64,000 bases of DNA, from NCBI RefSeq assembly GCF_018449545.1, contig NZ_JAAVUR010000003.1:310001-374000 (forward strand), written 5' to 3'. Shown in pieces: positions 1 to 9,165 of the stretch. Source of the stretch: Granulicella sp. dw_53 (GTDB lineage Bacteria; Acidobacteriota; Terriglobia; Terriglobales; Acidobacteriaceae). Both the position numbers and the translations under genes were made by a program. Numbering within the stretch: position 1 is the first letter of the stretch; each line of letters starts with the position of its first letter. Under the pieces are notes generated by a model that had not been told where the DNA came from, searched no databases, and was given only the letters and a program-made list of their open reading frames with translations.

Positions 1-83
1 CACTGCGAGGAGTATACTCGCACCACTTTGGACAACAGAATCAGTCTGCTGCGATCTGTGATTCACCGGCGAGGCTATTTCAG

Positions 84-2564
84 ATGAACGTTCCCAGCGC
101 AGGTCTAGTTCCCTCTCCAACTGCCAGTTCAACTCAATGGGCCGCTTCCATTGAGCAGATGCTTCGATACCAGTTCGCTAAGGGCATAAGCAACGTTACG
201 CCCGACGAGCTCTTTCGAGCGACCGCTGGAACACTTCGTCCGCTTATCATCGACCGAATGCTGGAGACCGCGGCTCGATTCCGCTCCGTAAACGCGAAGT
301 CGGTCTACTACCTTTCCATGGAGTTCTTGCTGGGGCGTTCGCTGCGTAATAACCTGCAGAACCTCGGCCTCTATAGCGTGATGGAAGACGCTTTAGATGA
401 GCTTGGCCTACGTCTCTCCGATGTGCTGGAAGTAGAGCAAGACGCTGCGCTTGGCAATGGAGGCTTAGGGCGATTGGCCGCGTGCTTTCTGGATTCACTT
501 GCCTCGTTGCATATGCCGGGCTTCGGATACGGCATCAACTATGAGTTTGGGCTCTTTCGCCAGGAGTTCGAAGACGGACGGCAGAGGGAGAGGCCCGACT
601 TTTGGGCCAGTGAGCAATCGCCGTGGCTCATAGAGCATCAAGATCAGGCTCTCACTATTCCTATCTACGGACGCATTGAATATGTCCAGGATCGGCTGGG
701 GAGCTTTATTCCAGTGTGGATGGACTGGAAGATACTCATCGGCGTCCCCCATGACTTCCCCATCGTAGGTCATGGAGGACGCACCGTGAATACTCTCAGG
801 CTATTCTCCGCAAGAGCGTCTGATGAGTTTGATATTCGCATCTTCAACGAAGGCGACTACCTGAGAGCGGTTGAGCAAAAGATACAGTCTGAGACGGTGA
901 GTAAGGTTTTGTACCCGTCCGATGCTGTGGCATCCGGTAGAGATCTGCGGTTTACCCAGGAGTATTTTCTTGTCGCGTGTTCGATGCGGGATATCTTCCG
1001 CCGCTTCTTATCGAGATACTCCCACCCTCGTGAGTTCGCGGGCCAGGTCGCTATCCAGATGAACGATACTCATCCAGCGCTCACCGTGACAGAGTTGATG
1101 CGAACGCTTCTCGACGAGTACGAAATGGGCTGGGAAGAGGCCTGGGAGATTACCCAGGCGACCTGTGGCTATACCAACCACACCCTGATGCCGGAGGCCC
1201 TGGAACGATGGCCAGTGGAGATGTTCGAACGCATCCTTCCACGCCATCTGCAGATTCTTTATGAGATCAATCACCGCTTTCTTGGACAGGTGGCTGAGCG
1301 ATGGCCGGGAGATCGGGGACGTCTGCAACGAATGTCGATTATCGAAGAAGGAGACACGAAGTTGGTGCGGATGGCCAACCTCGCGATCATCGGCAGCCAC
1401 GCCGTTAACGGAGTGGCGGAGTTGCACTCTGAGTTACTTCGCTCGGAGTTAGTTCCGGACTTCAACGAATTCTATCCGGGCCGCTTCGGCAACAAGACGA
1501 ATGGCGTTACTCCCCGCCGCTGGCTGATGCATGCGAACCCGGCGCTGTGTATGTGGATTGATGAACGGATTGGTGATGGATGGCGTGAGGATCTGAACCG
1601 TCTGCGCGAGTTGGAACGGTTCAACCACGATCCGATCTCGCAGCGCGGATTTCTTGCAGTCAAATACGCCAACAAAGAGAAGCTCGCCCGCACCATTCAA
1701 GACTGCACCGGTGTGCGTGTGGATTCGCGAGCCATGTTCGACGTGCAGGTAAAGCGGATTCATGAGTACAAGAGGCAACTACTACACGCTCTCTGCATCA
1801 TCGACGAGTACTTTCGCATTGTGGAGGACGGCATCTCTCCTGTCGTTCCACGGGTTCACATATTTGGCGGTAAAGCTGCGCCCGGATACTTCAAAGCCAA
1901 ACTGATTATTAACCTGATTAATAATATTGCGGCTGTAGTGAATCGCGATCCAAGGGTGGGTGATGCCCTGAAGGTCGTCTTCTTACCGGACTACAAGGTC
2001 TCACTCGCAGAAATTATCATCCCAGCCGCTGATTTGAGCGAGCAGATTTCGACTGCGGGAATGGAAGCTTCCGGCACCAGCAATATGAAGTTCGCTCTGA
2101 ACGGTGCGCTTACGATCGGAACGCTCGATGGAGCGAACGTCGAGATGCTGCAAGAGGTTGAAGCAGACAACATCTTTATCTTTGGCTTACATGCCGATGA
2201 GGTACGGCACTCCCTGTCGAACGGCTACGACCCATGGCGCCACTACCATGCAGATCCGCGAGTAAAGCGCATCTTAGATAGTCTTACCTCCGATATCTTT
2301 TGTCCTGGGGAGCCAGGAATCTTTGAACCGATCCGGAGAGCTCTGCTCGACGAGGGCGATCGCTATCTGCATCTAGCCGACTTCGGTTCGTACCTTGCCG
2401 CACAGGAAGCGGTATCGAACACTTTTTTGGATCCTGCAGACTGGAGCTCCAAGGCCATTCTGAACGTAGCACGGATGAGTAAGTTCTCAAGCGACAGAAC
2501 GATACGCGAGTATGCGCGCGATATCTGGAAGATTCAACCCGTCCTTCCTAGTGGAAGGCTGTAA
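84..2564 (+). CDS. glgP: Glycogen/starch alpha-glucan phosphorylase
   Basis: 826 aa, the normal length for bacterial GlgP. It releases glucose-1-phosphate from glycogen or maltodextrin in the cytosol by PLP-dependent phosphorolysis. The sequence shows the family hallmarks throughout: an N-terminal YYLSMEFLLGR block, QMNDTHPALTVTELMR in the middle, and the PLP-lysine block SGTSNMKFALNGALTIGTLDGAN with the Schiff-base Lys at about residue 669. The ATG at 84 follows a weak GAGG 9 nt upstream. A receiver/PP2C gene starts 6 nt after the stop, so glgP probably heads an operon with a signalling module. Identification is secure; physiological substrate length is not readable. Confidence 0.97.
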   Translation: MNVPSAGLVPSPTASSTQWAASIEQMLRYQFAKGISNVTPDELFRATAGTLRPLIIDRMLETAARFRSVNAKSVYYLSMEFLLGRSLRNNLQNLGLYSVMEDALDELGLRLSDVLEVEQDAALGNGGLGRLAACFLDSLASLHMPGFGYGINYEFGLFRQEFEDGRQRERPDFWASEQSPWLIEHQDQALTIPIYGRIEYVQDRLGSFIPVWMDWKILIGVPHDFPIVGHGGRTVNTLRLFSARASDEFDIRIFNEGDYLRAVEQKIQSETVSKVLYPSDAVASGRDLRFTQEYFLVACSMRDIFRRFLSRYSHPREFAGQVAIQMNDTHPALTVTELMRTLLDEYEMGWEEAWEITQATCGYTNHTLMPEALERWPVEMFERILPRHLQILYEINHRFLGQVAERWPGDRGRLQRMSIIEEGDTKLVRMANLAIIGSHAVNGVAELHSELLRSELVPDFNEFYPGRFGNKTNGVTPRRWLMHANPALCMWIDERIGDGWREDLNRLRELERFNHDPISQRGFLAVKYANKEKLARTIQDCTGVRVDSRAMFDVQVKRIHEYKRQLLHALCIIDEYFRIVEDGISPVVPRVHIFGGKAAPGYFKAKLIINLINNIAAVVNRDPRVGDALKVVFLPDYKVSLAEIIIPAADLSEQISTAGMEASGTSNMKFALNGALTIGTLDGANVEMLQEVEADNIFIFGLHADEVRHSLSNGYDPWRHYHADPRVKRILDSLTSDIFCPGEPGIFEPIRRALLDEGDRYLHLADFGSYLAAQEAVSNTFLDPADWSSKAILNVARMSKFSSDRTIREYARDIWKIQPVLPSGRL

Positions 2565-2570
2565 CACAAG

Positions 2571-3773
2571 GTGAAGATCCTTCTCGTGGATGACGACCCG
2601 TCGGTCCGTAGCGTCCTCTGCTTACTCTTGCAGCAACAGGGCCACGAGGTTCTGGAGGCAGATGACGGCGAGTTGGCGTGGCAGATGGTGAAAGAGAAGC
2701 ACATCAGCCTTGTGATCAGTGATTGGATGATGCCGAATCTAGCGGGCGTCGATCTCTGTCGTCGAATTCGCGGCGCGAACTTCGAGCGCTATGTCTACGT
2801 CATCATCTGTACCGCGAAGGGTGCAAAGTCCGATTTAATTGAGGGGATGGATGCCGGAGCCGACGACTTCCTCGTCAAGCCGATTGGCTTTGAGGAGCTA
2901 CGAGTCAAAGTTCGGGCAGGGGAACGGGTCCTGAGTCTTCAGCAAGGACTCTCCGACAAGAATCACGAGCTTGCAGGGATCAATCACCGCCTCCAGTCTG
3001 CCCACAAGCTCATCGAAGATGATCTAAAAGCCGCAGCATGGATGCAAGAGAGGTTGTTGCCTTCACCAGCCCTACAGGCCCACGGGATCCGATGCGAGTG
3101 GCGTCTGGAGCCCTGCGGATATGTGGCGGGAGACATCTTCAACTTCTTTGCAATGGATGAACGGCAGGTCGGCTTTTATCTGCTGGATGTCGCCGGGCAT
3201 GGTGTTCCTGCGGCGATGCTTTCCGTATCGCTCAGCATGATGCTGACTCCGGATGCGACGCATGGAAGTCCATTGAAAAGTTATGACCGGGAGACCGATG
3301 CATTTCAAGTCTCGTCTCCGGGCGAGACCTTTCGCGAACTCAACCGGCGGTTTCAGTTGAGAGATGACCGGTACTTCACGATGATCTACGGATTGTTCGA
3401 TATCGAGTCCTCGATCTTGCGTGTGGCGCAGGCCGGTCATCCTGGGCCTATCCTGATCAGGAAAGACGGAGATCTACAGATTCTAGGGACGGGCGGCATG
3501 CCGTTGGGACTGTGGCCGGATATCGAGTTCGATTGTTTCGATACGCCTATCGATCATGGGGATCGGCTCCTGCTCTACTCCGATGGTGTAACTGAATGTA
3601 AGAGCGCCCATGGAGAGCTCTTCGGAGAGGATCGGCTGATCGCATACCTGAAACAGGGCGCGTCGCAATCTTTAGATGGACTACTCGGAGGGTTGCTGGC
3701 CGAGATCAAGACATGGTGTGGAGACACGGAGTTTGAAGATGATCTATCGCTGCTGGCAATCGAGATGACCTGA
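2571..3773 (+). CDS. Response regulator with PP2C-type (SpoIIE/RsbU-like) phosphatase output
   Basis: 400 aa with a GTG start 6 nt after glgP. Residues 1-120 are a CheY-like receiver (acidic DDD at 7-9, phosphoacceptor Asp51 in ISDWMMP, conserved Lys103 in LVKP). A short helical linker (about 121-155) leads to a SpoIIE/PP2C phosphatase domain (about 160-400; GDIFNFF, DVAGHGVPAAMLS and SDGVTE motifs). In this family the phosphatase dephosphorylates a STAS anti-anti-sigma protein, and the next gene is one. Inference: an input histidine kinase outside the window controls a partner-switching pathway through this protein. Confidence 0.93.
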   Translation: MKILLVDDDPSVRSVLCLLLQQQGHEVLEADDGELAWQMVKEKHISLVISDWMMPNLAGVDLCRRIRGANFERYVYVIICTAKGAKSDLIEGMDAGADDFLVKPIGFEELRVKVRAGERVLSLQQGLSDKNHELAGINHRLQSAHKLIEDDLKAAAWMQERLLPSPALQAHGIRCEWRLEPCGYVAGDIFNFFAMDERQVGFYLLDVAGHGVPAAMLSVSLSMMLTPDATHGSPLKSYDRETDAFQVSSPGETFRELNRRFQLRDDRYFTMIYGLFDIESSILRVAQAGHPGPILIRKDGDLQILGTGGMPLGLWPDIEFDCFDTPIDHGDRLLLYSDGVTECKSAHGELFGEDRLIAYLKQGASQSLDGLLGGLLAEIKTWCGDTEFEDDLSLLAIEMT

Positions 3774-3792
3774 GATACGAATGGAGGAGTCA

Positions 3793-4128
3793 ATGAGATT
3801 CGAAGAGAGCAAGGTTGGAGATGTACTCATCGTGAAGGTGCTTGAGAGCCGCATCGCTGCGGATGTTTCCTCTCGTCTCAAACAGGATCTTATCGAGTAT
3901 GGAACAAAAGGCTATCGAACGGTCGTTCTCGATCTGAGCGACGTCACCTTCATCGATTCGAGCGGTCTCGGAGCCCTGATCGGCAGCCTGAAGGCGATGG
4001 GAGACGATGGAGAACTGGCGCTCTGTGGGGCTCGCGATGCGGTCGTCGGCATTTTAAAATTGACGCGAATGAACAAGATATTTCGCATGTTTTCAAGCCG
4101 GGAAGAAGCCCTGTCGGCGCTCGCCTAG
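3793..4128 (+). CDS. STAS-domain anti-sigma factor antagonist
   Basis: 111 aa from the ATG at 3793, preferred over the in-frame ATG at 3781 because the GGAGGA at 3783-3788 then sits 4 nt upstream as a Shine-Dalgarno. It is a single STAS domain with the SpoIIAA/RsbV phosphorylation loop FIDSSGLGALIG containing the Ser that a partner kinase would phosphorylate. The upstream PP2C protein is the expected phosphatase. The anti-sigma kinase (RsbW/SpoIIAB type) is not in the window. Gene order glgP-phosphatase-STAS suggests stress- or growth-linked control near glycogen use (inference). Confidence 0.92.
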   Translation: MRFEESKVGDVLIVKVLESRIAADVSSRLKQDLIEYGTKGYRTVVLDLSDVTFIDSSGLGALIGSLKAMGDDGELALCGARDAVVGILKLTRMNKIFRMFSSREEALSALA

Positions 4129-4168
4129 TCCGGAATGCTTCTCCCGGTTCGATAAAACCGCGTTCCAA

Positions 4169-4909
4169 CTAGCCCATGTGACGGACGGTCATTTGGGAGA
4201 TGCGGGTGTTAGGGGGCTGGAGGCAGGCGAAGACGATGGCTTCGGCTACATCATCTGGGTTCATCATGTGGGACTTCTGGATCAAGTCTTCGGTGCGCCC
4301 TTTGCCGAGGGCGAACTCTGTCTTGGTGCCACCGGGACAGATGGCTCCGACGTTGATACCGTGCTTACGCAGTTCGGCGTCGAGGGCCTGGGCGAAGCCG
4401 ACCTGGGCAAACTTGCTGGCGCAGTAGACGGACTCACCCGCAGCTCCCTGCAGACCTGCGATCGAGGAGATGAAGAGGATGAGGCCGCTCTTCTGCTCGA
4501 TCAGCGAAGGGGTCGCGTAACGACTGAAGAGGAAGCTGGACTTCATATTGGCGTTCATGAGTTGGTCGTACTCCTCAACGGAGGTGTCGATGAGGTTCTT
4601 GTAGTTGCCGGCTCCAGCGTTGTTGATCAGGATGTCGAGGTGTCCGAAAGTGGAGAGGGCAAGAGCGACCGCTTGCTGCGCGGTGGACTCCTGCGAGGCA
4701 TCTCCAGCGAAGAAGACGGCTTTGCCGCCGAGAGATTCGATTTTGGCGCAAAGGGCTTCTAGGCGGTCCTTGCGGCGGGCGGTGACAAGAACCGAAGCGC
4801 CGCAGCGGACGAGCGCCAGAGCAGTGGCGCGGCCGATTCCGGCGCTGGCTCCGGTGACGATCGCTACTTTGCCGGCGAGCGGGCCTGTGGGGACGAGGGG
4901 AGTGCTCAT
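4169..4909 (-). CDS. Short-chain dehydrogenase/reductase (classical SDR)
   Basis: 246 aa Rossmann-fold NAD(P)H oxidoreductase. Cofactor motif TGASAGIG at 19-26, NNAG at 96-99, catalytic Asn121, Ser149, Tyr162 and Lys166 (YCASK). Arg residues just after beta-2 (TARRKDR) favour NADP(H). The C-terminus PNTRISQMTVRHMG resembles SDRs related to YdfG/serine-3-dehydrogenase, but the substrate cannot be assigned. It is convergent with the STAS gene and divergent from the next ABC ATPase. Confidence 0.93.
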   Translation of the reverse strand: MSTPLVPTGPLAGKVAIVTGASAGIGRATALALVRCGASVLVTARRKDRLEALCAKIESLGGKAVFFAGDASQESTAQQAVALALSTFGHLDILINNAGAGNYKNLIDTSVEEYDQLMNANMKSSFLFSRYATPSLIEQKSGLILFISSIAGLQGAAGESVYCASKFAQVGFAQALDAELRKHGINVGAICPGGTKTEFALGKGRTEDLIQKSHMMNPDDVAEAIVFACLQPPNTRISQMTVRHMG

Positions 4910-4979
4910 GAGTATCTGATCCTGGTTGGGTGAGGTTGCGGTGGTGTGGCTGCCTGACTTTGGATGCTACCATCCGGCT

Positions 4980-5753
4980 ATGTTGAAGGATGCGGGAGTG
5001 TTGCTGGAAGCGAGAGGGTTGGTGAAGGAGTACACCGGCGCTGGCGGGCAGGTGCGCGTGGTGGACGATGTGTCGTTCTCAATACGGCGGGGCGAGACGC
5101 TGGGGCTGGTGGGCGAGTCAGGCAGCGGTAAGAGCACGGTTGCGCGGATGCTGCTGCGGCTGGTGGAGCCGACAGCCGGCGAGGTGACGTATGACGGGAT
5201 CAATCTGCTCGCAGCTAGTGCGGGAGAGATGCGGGCTATGCGAAGGCGGATTCAGGTCGTCTTCCAGGATCCTTATGCGGCTTTGAATCCCAAAATGCGC
5301 GTGCGGGAGATACTGGCTGAGCCGTTCGCAATTCATGGGGTTTCGGGCAGGCCGATGGGAGAGATGCTGCGCGAGGTCGGGTTGGACGAGAGTGCACTTG
5401 GGCGATTTCCGCACGAGTTCAGCGGAGGACAAAGGCAGAGGATCAATATTGCCCGAGCCTTGGCGCTGCGGCCCGAGTTTGTGGTGCTGGATGAACCGGT
5501 GAGCGCGCTGGACGTGAGCGTCGGAGCGCAGGTGGTGAATCTGCTGCGCGAGTTACAGCGGACGCATGGGCTAACCTACCTGTTTATCTCGCATTCGATG
5601 CCGCTGGTGCGTTATTTATGCGACCGAGTGGCGGTCATGCAGCGGGGCAGGCTGGTGGAACTGGGAGACGCTCTGTCAGTGTGCGAGAGCCCACAGGAGG
5701 AGTATACGAAGGCTCTGATTGCGGCTACGCCGGAGATGCCTGGGCTGGCTTAG
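4980..5753 (+). CDS. Oligopeptide-type ABC transporter ATP-binding protein (OppF/DppF-like)
   Basis: 257 aa from the ATG at 4980; the longer TTG-initiated frame from 4926 adds an unconserved leader. Walker A GESGSGKST, Q-loop VFQDPYAALNP, signature SGGQRQRINIARAL, Walker B VVLDEPVSALDVS and H-loop ISHSMPLVRYLC are all present. The QDPYAALNP form is typical of the OppD/OppF/DppF peptide-importer subfamily. No permease or binding protein is adjacent, so it is either an orphan ATPase sharing permeases encoded elsewhere or part of a scattered system. Confidence 0.9.
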   Translation: MLKDAGVLLEARGLVKEYTGAGGQVRVVDDVSFSIRRGETLGLVGESGSGKSTVARMLLRLVEPTAGEVTYDGINLLAASAGEMRAMRRRIQVVFQDPYAALNPKMRVREILAEPFAIHGVSGRPMGEMLREVGLDESALGRFPHEFSGGQRQRINIARALALRPEFVVLDEPVSALDVSVGAQVVNLLRELQRTHGLTYLFISHSMPLVRYLCDRVAVMQRGRLVELGDALSVCESPQEEYTKALIAATPEMPGLA

Positions 5754-5791
5754 CTGCGGTTCGCCGCTGGCGTAGCTACAATGAAGAGAGA

Positions 5792-6571
5792 ATGCTCTTA
5801 AGCTTAAGTTCGCACTGGCACTTTATCTGGTTGGTTGTAGCGTCATTTATAGCCGGTGTAATGAATGCAATGGCGGGTGGGGGCTCGTTTATCTCGTTTC
5901 CGGCGATGTTGTCGATTGGGGTGCCTCCGATCCAGGCGAATGCGACGAATACGGTGGCTCTGTGGCCCGGACAGTTGACCAGCGTTGCGGCGCTGCGAAA
6001 GGATCTGCGGCTGGATCTACTGCCGGTGGTGCTGGGCGCGTCGGTCGTGGGCGGCGTAAGCGGAGCTATCGTGCTGCTGCGCACGAAGCAGGTGACGTTC
6101 CTGCACATGGTTCCTTGGCTCCTGCTGGTCGCTTCCCTGCTCTTCGGGATCAGCGGACCGGTTTCGCGCTGGTTGAAGCAGCGGTCGAGCGACGCACACG
6201 AAGATAAGCCTCTGCCGCTGATTCCATTGGCGCTGACGTTGCTCCCGGTGTGCTTCTACATCGGGTACTTTGGAGCAGGCGCTGGATTCCTGATCATGAC
6301 CGCTCTGGCGCTCTTTGGCCTGGAGAAGATGCATGAGCTGAATGCGTTGAAGGTGACTGCGGCTTGTGTCTCCAACCTTTCCGCGGTGTTTACCTTCATC
6401 TTCAGCGGAGCCATCATCTGGCACTATTGCTTGATCTCTATGGTGTTTGCCGGGGTCGGAGGCTACGTTGGAGCCCAGTATGCGCGGAAGATGAGTGCCG
6501 AAGTCCTGCGGACGATTGTGGTGGTAACAGGATGCTTGATGGCCGCGTACTTCTTCTGGAGGAATGGATGA
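5792..6571 (+). CDS. TauE/SafE-family sulfite/anion exporter-like membrane protein
   Basis: 259 aa from the ATG at 5792 (GAAGAGAG immediately upstream); the frame is open back to 5618 but that part overlaps the ABC gene. About eight hydrophobic helices. The N-terminal motif GVMNAMAGGGSFISFPAML is the TauE/SafE signature, and GYFGAGAGFLIM is its second half-repeat. The family exports sulfite, sulfoacetate or other organic anions across the inner membrane. The next gene (DUF971) is 43 nt away. Substrate unknown. Confidence 0.9.
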   Translation: MLLSLSSHWHFIWLVVASFIAGVMNAMAGGGSFISFPAMLSIGVPPIQANATNTVALWPGQLTSVAALRKDLRLDLLPVVLGASVVGGVSGAIVLLRTKQVTFLHMVPWLLLVASLLFGISGPVSRWLKQRSSDAHEDKPLPLIPLALTLLPVCFYIGYFGAGAGFLIMTALALFGLEKMHELNALKVTAACVSNLSAVFTFIFSGAIIWHYCLISMVFAGVGGYVGAQYARKMSAEVLRTIVVVTGCLMAAYFFWRNG

Positions 6572-6614
6572 TTCCATTGAGCTGTGACCGCCGCGGGATG
6601 AGGGAGATACAACG

Positions 6615-7058
6615 ATGAGCCACGAAGGGATCAGGATCGTAAGCGCTGAAGAGGCGCAGAGAGAAGCAGGCCAGGAGCAGGAGAGGCTGCCCGTGGAGGC
6701 GGTGACTCCGGCGAAGATTCGCGTGATGAAGACGGAAGGCACGGGAGTCGAGATCGACTGGAAGGACGGGCATCGGAGCGTGTGGAACTTCGCGTGGCTG
6801 AGGAACGCCTGTCCTTGTGCGACCTGCCATGAGGAGCGCGAGAAGACAGGCAGACGAGTAGGAGAGGCCAGGCCGAAGCCACAGTCGTTGTTGACGATGT
6901 ACGAGGCGCCTCCGCGTCCCGTAGAGGTGACTCCGGTGGGCAAGTATGCGTTGAAGTTCAAATGGAACGACGGGCACGAGGCGGGCATCTATAGCTGGGA
7001 TTATCTGCGGCGAGTGTGCCATTGCGACGAGTGCCTGGCGAAGGGGAGAGTGCTTTGA
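6615..7058 (+). CDS. DUF971 (GBBH-like N-terminal) domain protein
   Basis: 147 aa, with a good Shine-Dalgarno (GAGGGAG) before the ATG. The domain runs from about residue 30 to 145: KTEGTGVEIDWKDGH, then W-FAWLRNACPCATCHEE, and a C-terminal CHCDECLAKGR. The paired CxC..C and CHCDEC clusters suggest metal binding; in other proteins this fold sits before 2OG-dioxygenase domains or alone next to Mrp/ApbC Fe-S carriers. Stand-alone function is unknown. Its stop overlaps the probable TTG start of the next gene. Confidence 0.85.
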   Translation: MSHEGIRIVSAEEAQREAGQEQERLPVEAVTPAKIRVMKTEGTGVEIDWKDGHRSVWNFAWLRNACPCATCHEEREKTGRRVGEARPKPQSLLTMYEAPPRPVEVTPVGKYALKFKWNDGHEAGIYSWDYLRRVCHCDECLAKGRVL

Positions 7059-7876
7059 GTGGGACGATGATGCAGGTTGGGCTATCTGAGGAGCTGGTCG
7101 AGTTGGCGGAGCGGCTGCGGCCGCTGTATGCGCGATTAGCGGAGCACCGGTTGTACGCCACATTTGAGACGGTGGACGATCTGCGGTTGTTTATGGAGTC
7201 GCACGTCTTTGCGGTGTGGGACTTCATGTCGCTGCTGAAGGTCCTGCAACGCGGGCTGACCTGCGTCGAGGTGCCCTGGGTGCCGAGCCGGTTTCCGGAG
7301 AGCCGGAGGCTGGTGAACGAGATCGTGCTCGGGGAAGAGAGCGATATCTATAAGGGAATGGCGATGAGCCACTTCGAGCTGTACCGGCGGGCGATGCAGC
7401 AGTGCGGAGCAGACCTGTTTGCCATCGACAATCTTCTGCGGGAGCTCGAAGGTGGAGCGGATTGGGCTGCGGCTTTGGCGAGGAGCGGGGCTTCGCGGGC
7501 GGCGCAGAGCTTTGTACGGAGCACCTTCGAGTGCATCGGGATGGGCAAGCTGCATGTGACCGCGGCGGCGTTTACTTTTGGGCGCGAAGATCTGATTCCG
7601 GATATGTTTCGCGGGTTTATACGGGACCAGGACGAGCGTCTGTCGGGGCGGCTGTCGACCTTCCGCTGGTATCTGGACCGGCATATCGAGGTGGATGGCG
7701 AGGAGCATGGGCCGATGGCGCTGCGGATGATCGCCGAGTTGTGCGGGCACGATGCGGCGAAGTGGCAGGAGGCCGGAGTGGCGGCAGAGCAGGCGCTGCA
7801 GGCCCGGTTGGCGCTCTGGGATGGGATCGCGGATGCGATCGAGGCCAGCCGTGGGGTGCAGGCTCTTCAGCACTAG
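7055..7876 (+). CDS. DUF3050 (haem-oxygenase-like fold) protein
   Basis: 273 aa if it starts at TTG 7055, which has AAGGGGAG 7 nt upstream and overlaps the DUF971 stop; ATG 7067 is the alternative. Residues such as HRLYATFETVDDLRLFMESHVFAVWDFMSLLKVLQR are the DUF3050 signature, with further conserved His/Glu (MSHFELY, ECIGMGKLHV, HIEVDGEEHGPMA) spaced like the diiron/haem-oxygenase-like superfamily. An oxygenase role is only inference from fold. The close linkage to DUF971 suggests one transcript. Confidence 0.85.
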   Translation: MSGTMMQVGLSEELVELAERLRPLYARLAEHRLYATFETVDDLRLFMESHVFAVWDFMSLLKVLQRGLTCVEVPWVPSRFPESRRLVNEIVLGEESDIYKGMAMSHFELYRRAMQQCGADLFAIDNLLRELEGGADWAAALARSGASRAAQSFVRSTFECIGMGKLHVTAAAFTFGREDLIPDMFRGFIRDQDERLSGRLSTFRWYLDRHIEVDGEEHGPMALRMIAELCGHDAAKWQEAGVAAEQALQARLALWDGIADAIEASRGVQALQH

Positions 7877-7978
7877 ACGGCGTTGCTGGGCTTGGTCCGG
7901 GCGCGGTGGTGTGGACCGCGCCCTCGCATTTGGCATCATCAATCCCAATACCACTTACAGATCCCATCCACTAAATCC

Positions 7979-8259
7979 CCAGCAAAACACCTTGTCAAGC
8001 CCCTAAATACCCTAACCTATACCGAATCAGAGAGATGCGAGTGGCACTTAAGTTATGTTCCACTCAGTAAAATAGAAGGTAGAGATAAAAAAGCTTCAAA
8101 CCTAACCGCAGTACGGAAAGGGAGCATTCGTTCTTTAACAAAAGAACCTCGCGGAGAACAAGAACTCCCTCTAACCGACATTCAAAGGGAACAAGCGAGG
8201 TCTAGGCATAACCCTCCTCACAGGAAGACTTTGTCCAATTAACCCGGGGGAGGGGGGTC
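7979..8259 (-). repeat. Intergenic repeat family, copy A
   Basis: Read on the minus strand it starts with GACCCCCCTCCCCC, continues with GGACAAAGTCTTC shortly after, and ends with a conserved core: CTTCTATTTTA, ACATAACTTAAGTGCCAC, GATTCGG, GGGGCTTGACA and GTGTTTTGCTGG. The same blocks occur in the same order at 41820-42113 and 56956-57272. I see no ORF, and no transposase or terminal inverted repeat, so it is not a typical insertion sequence. Confidence 0.8.
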
Positions 8260-8344
8260 CACCCGGACGGTCAGGGCGGGGTGAGAGAACAAACCTTGAC
8301 GGTGTTGGTAAGGGGGAAGGAAAGCGGTCGTGCTGCGCACGATA

Positions 8345-8385
8345 CCCCACCCTATTCGACGATGAGACTGTCGAAAAGGGTGGGG
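8345..8385. repeat. Large intergenic palindrome (hairpin)
   Basis: Arms CCCCACCCTaTTCGAC (8345-8360) and GTCGAAaAGGGTGGGG (8370-8385) pair over 15 bp with one A/A mismatch around a 9-nt loop. There is a short T run (GTTTTT) a few bases after the plus-strand arm. It could terminate either convergent neighbour or be a REP-like palindromic unit. Confidence 0.7.
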
Positions 8386-8467
8386 CACCCGTTTTTGGGG
8401 CCAAATGATCGTTTGGGTGGGGTAAGGAGAACGATTGCGGTTTGGTGAGGTGTTGGTTTCTACCGGT

Positions 8468-9037
8468 CTATAGAACGGTAGAGAGGGCTTCGAGGGCGCT
8501 CTCTACAGAGGTGGCAACGAGAAGGTTAGCGCGGTTTTTCTGCTTGAGGATGCCTTGGGTCACGGCGTGATCGAGGAAGGCGAGGAGAAGGTCGTAGAAG
8601 CCGTCGATATTGAGCAGGACGGTGGGTTTGGAGTGCAGTTTGAGGGTCTGCCAGGCGAGGACCTCGAACATCTCTTCGAGGGTGCCGAAGCCGCCCGGGA
8701 GGATGAGGAAGGCGTCGGCCTTCTGACCCATGAGAGCCTTGCGGGTGTGCATGGTATCGACGACGTGAAGCTCCGAGATGCCACGGTGGGCGACCTCAAG
8801 ATCGACGAGAACATGCGGAATGACGCCGGTGACGTGACCGCCGGCGGCGAGGCAGGCCTCCGCGACGGCTCGCATGAGACCGACCTTGGCGCCGCCGTAG
8901 ATCAGGCCGATCTCGCGGTTGGCCAAGGTTGTCCCTAACTCTTCGGCGATCTGACGGTAGAGGGGCTGCGCTCCGTCTACGGAGGCACAAAAGACGGCAA
9001 TATTTCGGGTGGGGGGAGAGGTGAGGGATAAGCGCAT
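8468..9037 (-). CDS. LOG-family protein (TIGR00730 Rossmann fold), nucleoside 5'-monophosphate phosphoribohydrolase-like
   Basis: 189 aa. It has the LOG hallmark PGGFGTLEE (114-122), the MHTRK block (96-100), and an N-terminal IAVFCAS nucleotide-binding strand with YGGAKVGLM. Family members hydrolyse nucleoside (including cytokinin-type) 5'-monophosphates to base and ribose 5-phosphate, or remove pyrimidine/purine monophosphates. No clear Shine-Dalgarno precedes the ATG. Convergent with DUF3050 across the repeat-filled gap; divergent from the Fic gene. Confidence 0.92.
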   Translation of the reverse strand: MRLSLTSPPTRNIAVFCASVDGAQPLYRQIAEELGTTLANREIGLIYGGAKVGLMRAVAEACLAAGGHVTGVIPHVLVDLEVAHRGISELHVVDTMHTRKALMGQKADAFLILPGGFGTLEEMFEVLAWQTLKLHSKPTVLLNIDGFYDLLLAFLDHAVTQGILKQKNRANLLVATSVESALEALSTVL

Positions 9038-9165
9038 AACGAAGTTTGATTATCTCTCATTTCGACAAGGAGTGAGGGGCCTAGGTCGCGCCGTGTGGGA
9101 TCTCTATCTGGATACTCTATGGAGGATGTAAAGGAAGTTTACGAGGAGGCGTGGCACCTGGTTAT

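Larger units (their letters stand above)
7877..8467. other. Intergenic stretch: repeat copy A plus large palindrome
   Basis: No supportable gene in this 591-bp gap between convergent genes. It holds repeat copy A (7979-8259, minus orientation) and a near-perfect palindrome at 8345-8385, both described separately. The rest (7877-7978) is unremarkable. Confidence 0.7.
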
